Source of the DNA: [Clostridium] symbiosum
Lineage (GTDB): Bacteria > Bacillota > Clostridia > Lachnospirales > Lachnospiraceae
Length of the DNA: 64,000 nt
Assembly: GCA_036419695.1 (NCBI GenBank)
Contig: CP143946.1
Coordinates: forward strand, 1,510,001 to 1,574,000
Reading direction: 5' to 3'
The translations under genes and the position numbers were made by a program. Shown piece by piece: positions 7,983 through 16,827 of the stretch (position 1 is its first letter; every line of letters begins with the position of its first letter). The notes below the pieces were generated by a model. It worked only from the letters and a program-made list of their open reading frames with translations, had not been told where the DNA came from and searched no databases.

Positions 7983-8984
7983 ATGGCAGTTCCAGCAGCG
8001 ATTCTTGTGGCAAAGGCAGCCGCGCTTGCTGTGACAGATAAGCGGGCGCGGACGGTTGTGGCTACCATTGTAGCATCGATTCTGCTGCCGTTTATTCTGG
8101 TGACGGTCATGCTGTTAAGCATCATGGATGGTGCCAGTTCCCATAATGTTTCGGCAATTGACCTGGCCTTTCATGGAGGAAACCTTCCAAGCCAGATGCC
8201 GGAGGAATACAGACAGTACATCGAAGACATCCAGAAGAGCTTTGATTCCCTGGAAGATTTGTTGGCAGGGATTCAGCATGTGGAGGACGGGGAGTTAAAT
8301 AAGGAGCAGATTAAGGCAGTTTTTTATGCTCTGTATTTCGGCGCGGCCCAGCCTTCCAGCCAGATGAAAGAAGAATTTGTAGACTGCTTTATCGAATATG
8401 AGGAGCGGGAAGATGAGGACGGTAACACTTACACGGCTGCGATTCCCATTCAAAATTTAGAGACGGTCTATGCAAATATAGAAAATCGTCTGGGAGTGAC
8501 GGTCGGGCCAGAACAGCGGGCCAATGCCCAGAGAATCCATACCATAGCCCTTTATGGTCCGGCGGTTCCGGGAGGGATGTTGGCAGGTGCAGCCATGGGA
8601 GATGGCAGCTATCAGGCTCTTTTGACAGAGGCCACCAAGTACATTGGATTTCCTTACCGTTGGGGAGGTTCATCCCCGCAGACCTCCTTTGACTGCAGTG
8701 GCTACATCTGCTGGATTTACACACAATCCGGTGTTTACCATATGCCGCGGACCACTGCCCAGGGAATCTTTAACCAATGCGCAGTAGTACCCAGGGAGGA
8801 GGCCAAGCCGGGAGACTTAGTGTTCTTTACAAAGACCTACGCCTCCTCGACGCCAGTGAGCCATGTAGGAGTGTATGTGGGCGGAAACCAGATGCTGCAC
8901 TGCGGAGATCCGATTGGATATGCCAACATTGATTCCGCGTACTGGCGCAGTCATTTCTATGCCTTTGGACGTCTGCGCCAGTAG
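7983..8984 (+). CDS. NlpC/P60 (C40) cell-wall hydrolase of the conjugation system
   Basis: A 333-residue protein with an N-terminal membrane anchor (about residues 20-45). A helical linker follows, then a C-terminal NlpC/P60 domain with catalytic Cys238 in DCSGYICW and His294 in SHVGVYVG. These enzymes cut gamma-D-Glu to diamino acid bonds in peptidoglycan and open the wall for the conjugation channel, as VirB1-like proteins do. ATG 7983 follows GGGAGGAGG; the frame is open further upstream across the promoter, which is not coding. The lysozyme domain that often precedes NlpC/P60 in Tn916-type homologues is absent. Confidence 0.88.
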   Translation: MAVPAAILVAKAAALAVTDKRARTVVATIVASILLPFILVTVMLLSIMDGASSHNVSAIDLAFHGGNLPSQMPEEYRQYIEDIQKSFDSLEDLLAGIQHVEDGELNKEQIKAVFYALYFGAAQPSSQMKEEFVDCFIEYEEREDEDGNTYTAAIPIQNLETVYANIENRLGVTVGPEQRANAQRIHTIALYGPAVPGGMLAGAAMGDGSYQALLTEATKYIGFPYRWGGSSPQTSFDCSGYICWIYTQSGVYHMPRTTAQGIFNQCAVVPREEAKPGDLVFFTKTYASSTPVSHVGVYVGGNQMLHCGDPIGYANIDSAYWRSHFYAFGRLRQ

Positions 8985-9061
8985 AAATCTTTGGTGGTAT
9001 TGGGTATCGACTTGTGGGCGGAGATAGGATATGTTGGCTGTTGCAAGGAGGTGAGATACAG

Positions 9062-9340
9062 ATGAACGAGATGGAAGAGCAGGCTGAGAAACTGATGTTT
9101 CAGCGGATTCAGGAGGTCAGGGAAGCGTATGGCTTAAAGCAATCTAAGACCTATGATTTGGAGATGAAGGAGAACGTGGCCCGGATGGATAGGGTGCTTC
9201 ACTCCCTGTCTGATCAAGATCGGGAATGGCTGGACAATCTGCTGCTGGATCAGTTCTGTGCAGCGGAACAGGAATGCCAGGAGCTTTATATGGCCGGTTT
9301 CCGGGACGCCATGAGGTTAATGATGGCGGTAGGACTTTAG
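9062..9340 (+). CDS. Small helical protein of the conjugative element
   Basis: A 92-residue, largely alpha-helical, acidic protein with no motif I recognise with certainty. The ending (LYMAGFRDAMRLMMAVGL) is like small DUF proteins common in Clostridium conjugative elements and phages. ATG 9062 follows AAGGAGGTGA. It lies between the cell-wall hydrolase and a larger hypothetical gene, all on the same strand, so it is probably part of the transfer-region operon. Confidence 0.6.
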   Translation: MNEMEEQAEKLMFQRIQEVREAYGLKQSKTYDLEMKENVARMDRVLHSLSDQDREWLDNLLLDQFCAAEQECQELYMAGFRDAMRLMMAVGL

Positions 9341-9460
9341 AAACAGGAAACAAAACAAGGAGCAGGAGCGCGTAAAACAGGGCGGCCTGCTCTGCGTTGT
9401 GGATAGATGAAGCGCGGACACAGGCGTGTGAGAAAGAAAGGTATGGGATGAGGAGGTACC

Positions 9461-10411
9461 GTGATTAGAGCGATTTTTGAAAGAAAACCGGAGCGGTTTT
9501 GCCCACGCGAAACTAAAATCGGGCGAACCATATGTCTTTCTGCGAAAGATTTTGAGGCGTTCCTGGATAAGCCATGTGCAGAGTATGCTTTTTTAGAACA
9601 GCACTCAGCCATGATGAAACAGGCAGGAGATGAGCGGTATGATACATTGCTGGTGAAGGGAGAAGGATTCAGGGACGGTGTTCTGGTTAAAACGGAGGGA
9701 GCCTCCTATGCCAGGTATGCTGTTTACGTGCCGGAGGCTTTTGCCCTTCCCTATGAATCCTTGGCAAGAGCGAATCAGGTTCTGGCAGATGCTGTAGACT
9801 GGATTGTAGAAAATGGGACCACCATGACCAGCACAGGAAACTGGGTTACAGATTTTCCAGAGCTGGAAGAGCGGCTGGGAATGAAGCTGTCGGAGGTCGG
9901 ATATCTGAGAGAACTGTTGCTTAGGATGCTGGAGGAGCGGCCGGAGGTTGCCGACGTGGAATGCCTGAGAGACGGATTTGACATCTGCTACTATCTGGAT
10001 TACTGTCCCAATTTCATTCCGGAGGAAGAAACTTGTGGGGCAGCAGAACAGGGGACGGAGCAGGAAGATAAACAGGGGAACCAGCGGCTGAAGGACTTAT
10101 TGTGTACCCGTTGGGAGAATGTCCATCTGGTTCATGCGGAGATTGATGATGTGCCGCATACCATTGTGGAGCTGGATGGGAATACCCTGACGGAGGCGGG
10201 AAGGGATGCCTGGAGTGATGTGCTGAACGCCAAGGTGCAGCGTGTATACCAGAGGTACTATGGTCTTCAGATGGAGCTGTCCGGAATAAAGGCCAGCCGG
10301 CTGAATGCATTTTCCGCCATGCTGGGAGGTTATTGCAGTGTGGAGGACTACGAGGCATGGGTCAATGATCTGGATGAAGAGATGGCAAGTCAGAAGTTTA
10401 TTGATACATGA
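9461..10411 (+). CDS. Hypothetical accessory protein of the conjugative element
   Basis: A 316-residue soluble protein with no signal peptide or membrane segment. The first 100 residues form a mixed alpha/beta region (YDTLLVKGEGFRDGVLVKTEG, YAVYVPEAFALPYES). A helical part follows, then a Gly/Gln/Glu-rich linker (about residues 190-208) and a helical C-terminal part. The GTG start follows GAGGAGGTACC. I recognise it as a type of protein carried by Clostridium conjugative elements but cannot name its function. Confidence 0.6.
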   Translation: MIRAIFERKPERFCPRETKIGRTICLSAKDFEAFLDKPCAEYAFLEQHSAMMKQAGDERYDTLLVKGEGFRDGVLVKTEGASYARYAVYVPEAFALPYESLARANQVLADAVDWIVENGTTMTSTGNWVTDFPELEERLGMKLSEVGYLRELLLRMLEERPEVADVECLRDGFDICYYLDYCPNFIPEEETCGAAEQGTEQEDKQGNQRLKDLLCTRWENVHLVHAEIDDVPHTIVELDGNTLTEAGRDAWSDVLNAKVQRVYQRYYGLQMELSGIKASRLNAFSAMLGGYCSVEDYEAWVNDLDEEMASQKFIDT

Positions 10412-10425
10412 AAGGGGACGTTTAA

Positions 10426-10701
10426 ATGAAAAATACAACGGTGACACTGACATTTAATACAGAGCGTCTGGATGCTCTGACCTATCATATGGGGAAAAAG
10501 GACGCAGACCTGAATGAAGAGTTGAGCGATTATCTGCAGAAGATGTACGAAAAATATGTGCCGCAGGCCACCCGGGAATACTTGGATGATAAGATTGCCA
10601 GAGAGGAAGCGACTAAGCCTGCCAGACCGAGGCGGCAGACGGAGCCAGCGCGGGAGAGCGGTTCGGGCAGCCGGAATGAAGGGAGTACAGGCAGCCTATG
10701 A
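10426..10701 (+). CDS. DUF6103-like small protein of the conjugative element
   Basis: A 91-residue protein with an N-terminal strand-helix region (VTLTFNTERLDALTYHMGKKDAD) that looks like a ribbon-helix-helix fold. A basic, disordered Arg/Glu/Ser-rich tail follows. I believe it belongs to DUF6103, found in transfer regions of Firmicute elements. The ATG follows AAAGGGGA, and the stop overlaps the next start by 4 bases. A DNA-binding role near the transfer origin is possible but only inferred. Confidence 0.6.
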   Translation: MKNTTVTLTFNTERLDALTYHMGKKDADLNEELSDYLQKMYEKYVPQATREYLDDKIAREEATKPARPRRQTEPARESGSGSRNEGSTGSL

Positions 10702-10961
10702 GATATCAGGACAGGCACGGAGAGGAGATCCGGGAAGGAATGTTCCTGAGATTCGGGGATGGAAGCATAGAAATGGTGCATGCAACGGAGCAGGACGGCC
10801 AGGCAGACCTCGGGGTTCAGGCCACCAATGCAGCTTATATGCACAGGCATGATTTGGGAGAATTCGGGCGTGAATTCTATCCTTTGTCCGAGTTTGACTT
10901 ACGGGAGGTGGAGATCTATGAACCAGAACTGGCAATGCAGACCTTTGGCATGATGGAGTAG
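10698..10961 (+). CDS. Small hypothetical protein of the conjugative element
   Basis: An 87-residue acidic protein, probably a small beta-barrel-like fold (GMFLRFGDGSIEMVHA). It overlaps the previous gene by ATGA and so is translationally coupled to it. No family recognised. It is the last gene before a 360-base non-coding structured stretch. Confidence 0.55.
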   Translation: MRYQDRHGEEIREGMFLRFGDGSIEMVHATEQDGQADLGVQATNAAYMHRHDLGEFGREFYPLSEFDLREVEIYEPELAMQTFGMME

Positions 10962-11322
10962 GAATTTGTATCGGCCGTGTGAGCGCTTGTCCGGCCCTTT
11001 GTGCCGGTTGGAGAACCGGTGTGGGACTGGGATAGCCTAAAGGGGATTGACCGGCCCTTTGGGCCTTCGGTGAAGAAGGCAGAACGGCCCCGGTTGGGAA
11101 AAGAGAAGCAGGGTCGAAAGAGGTGCAGGTTAAAGGGTTTATGCTGCTTTCGCAGCCTAAACCCGGGAAACACCGGCCGGCAAAGCCGTCCGGGACTTAG
11201 GGTTTGAATACTCAGGTAAATCGTGATGAAATATTTGCTGCCGGTTTAGAAATCATAGGCCAAATCAGCAGTAAAACAACGCATTTTTATGAATACTGAA
11301 AATGGAAAGCGGAGGGATGGAA
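10962..11322 (+). other. Structured non-coding segment, candidate oriT or small RNA
   Basis: About 360 bases with no gene. It holds several hairpins: CCGGTT/AACCGG at 11004-11019, GGCCC/GGGCC at 11053-11065, and a strong compound hairpin at 11135-11164 (GGGTTTA with TAAACCC enclosing GCTGC with GCAGC). The segment is GC-rich and lies 1.6 kb before the relaxase, beside a ribbon-helix-helix gene, which is where a transfer origin would be expected. A structured RNA is the other reading. No nic-site consensus was identified. Confidence 0.4.
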
Positions 11323-11736
11323 TTGGCAAAGGAAACAGAAAAAGTGCGGGTTGGCTTTTATGTTGAGAAGGAAGTGGTAGACCGGGCCGATGAACTGCTG
11401 GAGTTTGCCGGTGTCCGTTCACGGAATGAGTTTGTCACTGAGGCAATGAAGTTTTATATTGGATTTCTAAATTCCAGAAAAGCTGAGAATTACCTGTTGC
11501 AGTCTTTGTCTTCGGTTCTTACAGGCACTGTCCATGACAGCGAAAACCGTCTTGCCCGAATGGATTTTAAATTGGCGGTGGAGATTTCAAAACTGGCTCA
11601 TGTACTTGCTTACTCCCATGATGTGGATGAAGATGCGCTACGGAAGCTACACATAAAATGTGTGGAAGAAGTAAAGCGGATCAACGGTGCGGTTCAGTTT
11701 GAGGACGCATATAAATACCAAAAGCGAGAAGTATAA
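11323..11736 (+). CDS. Ribbon-helix-helix protein, probable relaxosome accessory factor
   Basis: A 137-residue protein with an N-terminal CopG/MetJ-type ribbon-helix-helix: strand KVRVGFYVEKE, helices around VVDRADELLEFAG and SRNEFVTEAMKFYIG. A helical C-terminal half may mediate oligomerisation or contact with the relaxase. TTG 11323 is chosen because GGAGGG is 7 bases before it; ATG 11302 and 11317 have poor spacing. Its place between the structured non-coding segment and the relaxase suggests it binds the transfer origin. Confidence 0.7.
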   Translation: MAKETEKVRVGFYVEKEVVDRADELLEFAGVRSRNEFVTEAMKFYIGFLNSRKAENYLLQSLSSVLTGTVHDSENRLARMDFKLAVEISKLAHVLAYSHDVDEDALRKLHIKCVEEVKRINGAVQFEDAYKYQKREV

Positions 11737-11877
11737 AAGATAGTAAGTCTGGCAAGACCTTGCTAACTATTTTCATGTATCGCATGTAAACGGCTAAAGG
11801 ATAAAATTTTTATTGATTTTTGTATGGATTTTTTCATATGAAACAGTTATGTTGTGTCAAAAAGGAGTGTGATAGAT

Positions 11878-12165
11878 ATGGAACCAAATGAAATTTTGGA
11901 ACAGGCAATCAGAGAACTGACAGAAACAGCGTTGCAAAACAGAAGGGAAGCAGCGGATACAGCAGAGAAAGAACTTTTGTCGGAGGAAGTGGACTTGAGT
12001 ATAAAAGTCCAATCCATCCTACAGGAGCTGCCAAATGAAAAGCGCGATACAATCAACCAGTATATTGAAACGAAAGAATTGGTTGCGGATCATGACTGCA
12101 AATACCTCTACATTCAGGGGGCAAAAGATTGTGTGAAGCTATTGAAAGAACTAGGCGCATTTTAA
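11878..12165 (+). CDS. Small acidic helical protein of the conjugative element
   Basis: A 95-residue protein, almost entirely helical, with a Glu-rich N-terminal half and a C-terminal ELVADHDCKYLYIQGAKDCV segment. No family recognised with confidence; similar small proteins occur near relaxase genes of Clostridium elements. ATG 11878 follows AAGGAGTGTGA; an in-frame ATG at 11854 has no site. A GC-rich hairpin follows the stop. Confidence 0.55.
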   Translation: MEPNEILEQAIRELTETALQNRREAADTAEKELLSEEVDLSIKVQSILQELPNEKRDTINQYIETKELVADHDCKYLYIQGAKDCVKLLKELGAF

Positions 12166-12171
12166 CTGCGT

Positions 12172-12203
12172 CCCCGGGGGCAATCGTAGTTGTCCCCGGG
12201 GCT
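12172..12203 (+). terminator. GC-rich hairpin, possible terminator
   Basis: CCCCGGGG at 12172-12179 pairs with CCCCGGGG at 12194-12201, extended by two inner pairs. Only a short T run follows, so it may be an attenuator or processing site and not a strong terminator. Confidence 0.45.
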
Positions 12204-12223
12204 TTACCATGGGAGAAGAAGTG

Positions 12224-12931
12224 ATGTGCATTTTTAAAACAGGAAATTACTTCATGAGTATTCTTTTGACCGCTGTTTTATTAGCGGGTTGTGTCCAGAA
12301 TGAAGCACAGACGGTAACAGGACCGCCTACTATAGAAAAGAAGATAGAGACTAATACGGAGAATGAGAGACGGTATGGTTCAAAGACTACAAAAGAAAAT
12401 TGTACTCTCTGTAGCTGTGCAGGCGGGACCTTGCTGCCGGCTTACTGGGGGGAAGATAATATTGGAGTGATCGATCTCAATAAATTTCAGCTGGCTCATA
12501 TCGAGATTAATCCTTATGAAGATTGTGGGAACTATAAAAAAGAAGATTATGGCCGTTCCAGCACAAGTATACTGAATACGGGAGAGGGCGGATTGTCAAT
12601 CTGGGGAACGGCTGATATGGACAGGGGTTACTATACTGGTGAGGTGGCAGTAACGCCTTCTAACGTTTTGGATTTGGAACAGATGTCACAATTTTTGTGT
12701 ACCGAATGTATTAATTCGATTGTGCCATACAATGATGGAGAGGAATACTTCAATATCGGAATCATCAACTTTAAGACCCAGGAGATACGTTTACTTCAGA
12801 AAGAAATATCCATGTTTTTTCTGGGGGACTTTTATATTGGCTGTGATTATCAGGAAAGAGAATGGGATGACAGGCAGGAACAATGGTTTGAACTGCTAGT
12901 TTTTTATTGTCCGCAGAGATTTACAAAATAG
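12224..12931 (+). CDS. Predicted lipoprotein of unknown function
   Basis: A 235-residue protein with a lipoprotein signal: basic start, hydrophobic core and lipobox LLAGC with the lipidated Cys at residue 23. A Thr/Glu/Asn-rich linker leads to a globular part with paired cysteines (CTLCSC, CTEC). It is probably exposed on the outer face of the membrane. It sits between small transfer genes and the relaxase but is not a known transfer component; it may be cargo. ATG 12224 is favoured over ATG 12209 because of the GGGAGAAG spacing. Confidence 0.7.
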   Translation: MCIFKTGNYFMSILLTAVLLAGCVQNEAQTVTGPPTIEKKIETNTENERRYGSKTTKENCTLCSCAGGTLLPAYWGEDNIGVIDLNKFQLAHIEINPYEDCGNYKKEDYGRSSTSILNTGEGGLSIWGTADMDRGYYTGEVAVTPSNVLDLEQMSQFLCTECINSIVPYNDGEEYFNIGIINFKTQEIRLLQKEISMFFLGDFYIGCDYQEREWDDRQEQWFELLVFYCPQRFTK

Positions 12932-12946
12932 TATCAGGAGGAAACA

Positions 12947-15775
12947 GTGCCTAAAATTATCTTCACCAGCCGTTACATGCGCGATGCACCGCAGGAGCAG
13001 CTGGGAAACTATGTAAAGTATATCGGGACACGGGAGGGCGTGGAAAAGATAGATGAAAGCAAGCGCCATCTGCCATCTACTGCCGCCCAGAAAAAGTTAA
13101 TGTTACAAATCCTCCGTGATATGCCCGAGACGAAAGAAATGCTGGAATATGGAGACTATGTGGCCCGGTCAACCATTGGAAATGCATCTGAATTTATATC
13201 GTGTGCCCTGGAACAGAACTTAGATTTGTTAGGTAAGAGAAAAAACTATGTGGACTATCTTGCAAACCGGCCGAGGGCAGAACGGGTTGGGGAGCATGGT
13301 CTGTTTACAGATGCAGGAAAACCTGTGGTGCTAAAAAAAGTGCAGGAGGAGGTGGGACAGCACAAAGGCGCAGTCTGGACGCATGTTGTAAGCCTGCGCA
13401 GGGGGGATGCCGCCAGACTGGGATATGATTCTGGGAAGCAGTGGATGGAGCTGCTCCGTTCCAAGCGGGCCATGTTCAGCAAGTACATGAAAATCGACAG
13501 TGAGAATCTCAGATGGTATGCGGCGTATCACAACGAAAGCCACCATCCACATGTACACATCATGGTATATTCAGCAAAAGACAATGATGGCTTTCTCACA
13601 GAGCCAGCAATTGAAGCGATGCGCTCAGAACTGGCTCACAGTATTTTCCGCCAGGACTTCGCAAACCTATATGAGGAACAGAACAAGGCACGTGCGGATT
13701 TGAAGACTGAAGCTGCAAAGACAATGAAAAAAATGCTGTGTCAGATAAAAATGGGAGTCACGGTAACCCCAGAGATAGAGAAAAAGATGGTGTTACTCTC
13801 CAAGCGGCTGAAAAATTCAAAAGGGAAAAAAGTGTACGGTTATCTGAAAGCAGACGTAAAACAACTGGTGGACCGGATCGTAGATGAACTGGGAGAGGAG
13901 CCAAGAGTAAAGAACCTTTATGAAATGTGGGGAAATTGGGGAGATCAGATCCGCAGCACATATTCCAGTCAACCGGTTTTGCTGCCGCCGCTGTCCCAGC
14001 AAAAACAATTTAAAAGTATCAAAAATATGGTGATTGCCGAAGCACTACAGATCGGTGGTCATCATTTTTTATTTGAGGAAGAATCGGATGAATCAGAAGC
14101 GGATGGTGAAGGGGAAGCAGTCCAGGAGCTAGAAACATTTACAGAAGAAATGGATTTGCCGGAGGGAGCGGGGCCAACGGAAATCCGTGCAGAGTGGAGC
14201 AATGTTTACCGCCTGGCCAGAACCTACCTGTATGGAACGAAGAAGACAGAGCCGGATTTTGAGGAGGCATTCCGACTGTTCCTGCAAGAAGCTGAATCCG
14301 GAAATGCGTTGGCAATGTATGACCTGGCCAGAATGTTTGCAGATGGACTGGGACGTCAGGTGGATATGCAGTCGGCCAATGAATGGTATCAGAAAGCGTT
14401 GACCGCATTTCTGTCAGCGGAATTGTTAGCGGAAGAGAGACGCAGGCCCTACCTGCAATACCGGATTGGAAAAATGTATGCGGCCGGTCTTGGAACAGAA
14501 CAGGATTATAAGAAAGCTGCCACCTGGCTGTCAAAGGCAGTCGCTCAAAATCACAAGTATGCACAATATTCTTTGGCTGGCCTTTACTATCGGGGACAGG
14601 GGGTACAACAGGACTACAAACAAGCATTGCTTCTGTACCAGAGGTCAGCCAGTCAATCCAATCCCTATGCCAGTTACGAACTGGCTAAAATGTACCGGGA
14701 TGGAATTGGAACTGAAAAAGATGATAGCAAAGCCCAGGAACACTTCCGTCAGGCATTCTTTGGATTTACTTCATTGGAAGCAGAAAGCCATGATGATAAG
14801 CTTCAGTACCGCCTCGGTCAGATGTTATATACCGGAACAGGGTCCAAGAAAGATGAAGAAGCGGCGGCTACTTATTGGGAAAAGGCTGCAAAGATAGGAA
14901 ATGTCAATGCCCAGTACGCATTGGGCCGGCATTGGCTGGAACATCAAATCGGGGATCCGGGGCAGGCGGTGAGGTGGATTCAGAAGGCGGCAGAAGGGGA
15001 ACATGCGGCGGCACTTTATGTGCTGGCGAAATTATATCTGGAAGGAACAAGCGTAGAACAGGATATTGGGAAAGCGGTGGAATTGTTTGTAAAAGCTGCT
15101 GCACAGAGTCACGATTTTGCTGCCTACCGGCTGGGAAAGCTGTATCTGGCGGGTGAGCTGATTGAAAAGGATATCTCACTGGCAACGAAGTGGTTATCGG
15201 AAGCAGCGGCTGCAAATAATCCCTATGCTCAGTATACACTTGGAAAAATATACCTAGCAGGAGAGGAAACAGACAAAGACATAGCAAAAGCGGTTGAATA
15301 TTTTAGATATTCATCGGATGGCGGCAATGACTATGCAGCTTATCAGCTTGGAAAAATATATCTGACCGGTGAAGATGTGCTAAAAGATGTGGAGGAGGCG
15401 ATTAAATGGCTTTCCCAATCAGCAGAAAAGGGAAACCAGTATGCCCAATATGCTCTTGGAAAGTTATATCTTTGTGGCCATGATGTACCAAGAGATAAAG
15501 AAAAAGCTATACCGTTGTTGGAAGCATCTGCGGCTCAGGGAAATATTTATGCACAGTTCTTACTGGACCACCTGGATTCATTCCGTGACCCATCCAGCTT
15601 TTTGGCAGCAACCCGGCTTATGCACCAGTTAGCAAAAATATTTGAGGAGGAAGAACAAAGAGGCCGTGGAGCAGGTGCGGTTGTTGAACGGAAACTGCGC
15701 CGCAGAATCCAGGAAAAGAAGGCAGCACAAGGCCATAAACGGGATGACCATGAACCGAAACAAACCGTATATTAG
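12947..15775 (+). CDS. MobP-type relaxase with C-terminal Sel1 repeats
   Basis: A 942-residue protein. The N-terminal third is a MobP-type relaxase with the metal-binding HHPHVH motif at residues 199-204; it should nick the transfer origin and lead the strand into the recipient. From about residue 450 to 885 there are roughly 11-12 Sel1-like repeats of 34-38 residues (pattern YxLGKxYLxGxxVxxDxxKAxxWLxxAA), which form an alpha-solenoid for protein binding. The end is basic. The GTG start follows AGGAGG. The repeats become more uniform toward the C-terminus, as if recently duplicated. Confidence 0.88.
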   Translation: MPKIIFTSRYMRDAPQEQLGNYVKYIGTREGVEKIDESKRHLPSTAAQKKLMLQILRDMPETKEMLEYGDYVARSTIGNASEFISCALEQNLDLLGKRKNYVDYLANRPRAERVGEHGLFTDAGKPVVLKKVQEEVGQHKGAVWTHVVSLRRGDAARLGYDSGKQWMELLRSKRAMFSKYMKIDSENLRWYAAYHNESHHPHVHIMVYSAKDNDGFLTEPAIEAMRSELAHSIFRQDFANLYEEQNKARADLKTEAAKTMKKMLCQIKMGVTVTPEIEKKMVLLSKRLKNSKGKKVYGYLKADVKQLVDRIVDELGEEPRVKNLYEMWGNWGDQIRSTYSSQPVLLPPLSQQKQFKSIKNMVIAEALQIGGHHFLFEEESDESEADGEGEAVQELETFTEEMDLPEGAGPTEIRAEWSNVYRLARTYLYGTKKTEPDFEEAFRLFLQEAESGNALAMYDLARMFADGLGRQVDMQSANEWYQKALTAFLSAELLAEERRRPYLQYRIGKMYAAGLGTEQDYKKAATWLSKAVAQNHKYAQYSLAGLYYRGQGVQQDYKQALLLYQRSASQSNPYASYELAKMYRDGIGTEKDDSKAQEHFRQAFFGFTSLEAESHDDKLQYRLGQMLYTGTGSKKDEEAAATYWEKAAKIGNVNAQYALGRHWLEHQIGDPGQAVRWIQKAAEGEHAAALYVLAKLYLEGTSVEQDIGKAVELFVKAAAQSHDFAAYRLGKLYLAGELIEKDISLATKWLSEAAAANNPYAQYTLGKIYLAGEETDKDIAKAVEYFRYSSDGGNDYAAYQLGKIYLTGEDVLKDVEEAIKWLSQSAEKGNQYAQYALGKLYLCGHDVPRDKEKAIPLLEASAAQGNIYAQFLLDHLDSFRDPSSFLAATRLMHQLAKIFEEEEQRGRGAGAVVERKLRRRIQEKKAAQGHKRDDHEPKQTVY

Positions 15776-15786
15776 AAGAAGGTGAA

Positions 15787-16770
15787 ATGATGGGATATAT
15801 TTATTTTTCAGAAGAACAGAAGAAACGTGCAAATTCCGTTGACCTGGTAGATTTTCTATTGCGCAAGGGAGAGAAGCTACTTCCTTCCGGCAGGGACCGG
15901 CGTCTGGATTCCGACCACAGTGTGACTGTCAGAGGAAACGAATGGTATGATCACGAAATAGAAAAGGGGGGCTGTTCTATTAGCTTTGTGCAGCGGTTCT
16001 ACGGACTAAGTTTTCCAGAGGCGGTCACCATGCTTTTAAACGGAGAGCAGGGCGAGGGATATAAACAGAGTGAGAGGAAAATAAAAGAGCCAACAAAGCC
16101 CTTTACCCTGCCGCCCTCTAATCCAGATATGTGCCGCGTTTTTGCGTATCTCCTAAAAAAACGTTTCCTGGATCCGAATGTGATAAATATATTTGCAAAG
16201 GCCGGATTGTTGTATGAGAGTCTGGAATATTCTGATGACAGGACAAAACAATACCACAATGCAATCTTTGTTGGAAAAGATGAAAACGGCATTGCAAGAC
16301 ATGCACATAAAAAAGGGATTTATACCTTTGGGAACAGCTATCGGGGAAACATAGAGAGCAGTGATCCGCGTTACAGCTTTCATTGGAAGGGAACGGACGA
16401 TACCTTGTATGTGTTTGAAGCGCCAATCGACATGCTTTCCTATATTTCCCTTCACCAGGTAGGGTGGCAGCTTCACAGCTATGTTGCGTTATGTGGTGTC
16501 GGACGACAGGCAATGTTTCAGATGTTAAAGGAAAGCCCGGATATCCAGAGTATTTATTTGTGCTTGGATCATGATGTTCCCGGCATGAAAGCGGCTAAAC
16601 GGATTAAGGAGGAACTGGTGGAAATGGGCTACCAGATGGTAGAGGAGAAGCGATCCATTCATAAGGATTGGAATGAAGACTGCAAAGCCACTCATGGCGA
16701 ACCTGCCCAGCCGGCAGAAGATTGGATGGAGGAACCGGAGCAGGAGGTGAAAATTTTAAAGATGGCATAA
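15787..16770 (+). CDS. DUF3991 and toprim domain protein
   Basis: A 327-residue protein of the primase-like group that accompanies relaxases in Firmicute elements. The N-terminal part (about residues 5-85) resembles the DUF3991/zinc-ribbon-like region (VDLVDFLLRKGEKLLPSG, then WYDHEIEKGG). A toprim domain follows, with VFEAPIDMLSY and LCLDHDVPGMKAAKRI supplying the acidic metal-binding residues. It probably acts in replication or processing of the transferred strand. Starts 11 bases after the relaxase stop, behind AGAAGGTGA. Confidence 0.82.
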   Translation: MMGYIYFSEEQKKRANSVDLVDFLLRKGEKLLPSGRDRRLDSDHSVTVRGNEWYDHEIEKGGCSISFVQRFYGLSFPEAVTMLLNGEQGEGYKQSERKIKEPTKPFTLPPSNPDMCRVFAYLLKKRFLDPNVINIFAKAGLLYESLEYSDDRTKQYHNAIFVGKDENGIARHAHKKGIYTFGNSYRGNIESSDPRYSFHWKGTDDTLYVFEAPIDMLSYISLHQVGWQLHSYVALCGVGRQAMFQMLKESPDIQSIYLCLDHDVPGMKAAKRIKEELVEMGYQMVEEKRSIHKDWNEDCKATHGEPAQPAEDWMEEPEQEVKILKMA

Positions 16771-16827
16771 AAAACAATTATAGTATTTGAAGTTTGAAAG
16801 AAGGGGGGAAAGATACTGGAGGGTCGA

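Noticed and set aside
10962..11322. Group II intron or known riboswitch
   Set aside because: No domain V-like motif, reverse transcriptase gene or recognisable riboswitch core was seen; the hairpins alone do not support it.
14139..15287. Several antisense and alternate-frame open frames over the relaxase Sel1 repeats
   Set aside because: Repetitive coding DNA produces periodic open shadows; the Sel1 frame is clearly the coding one.
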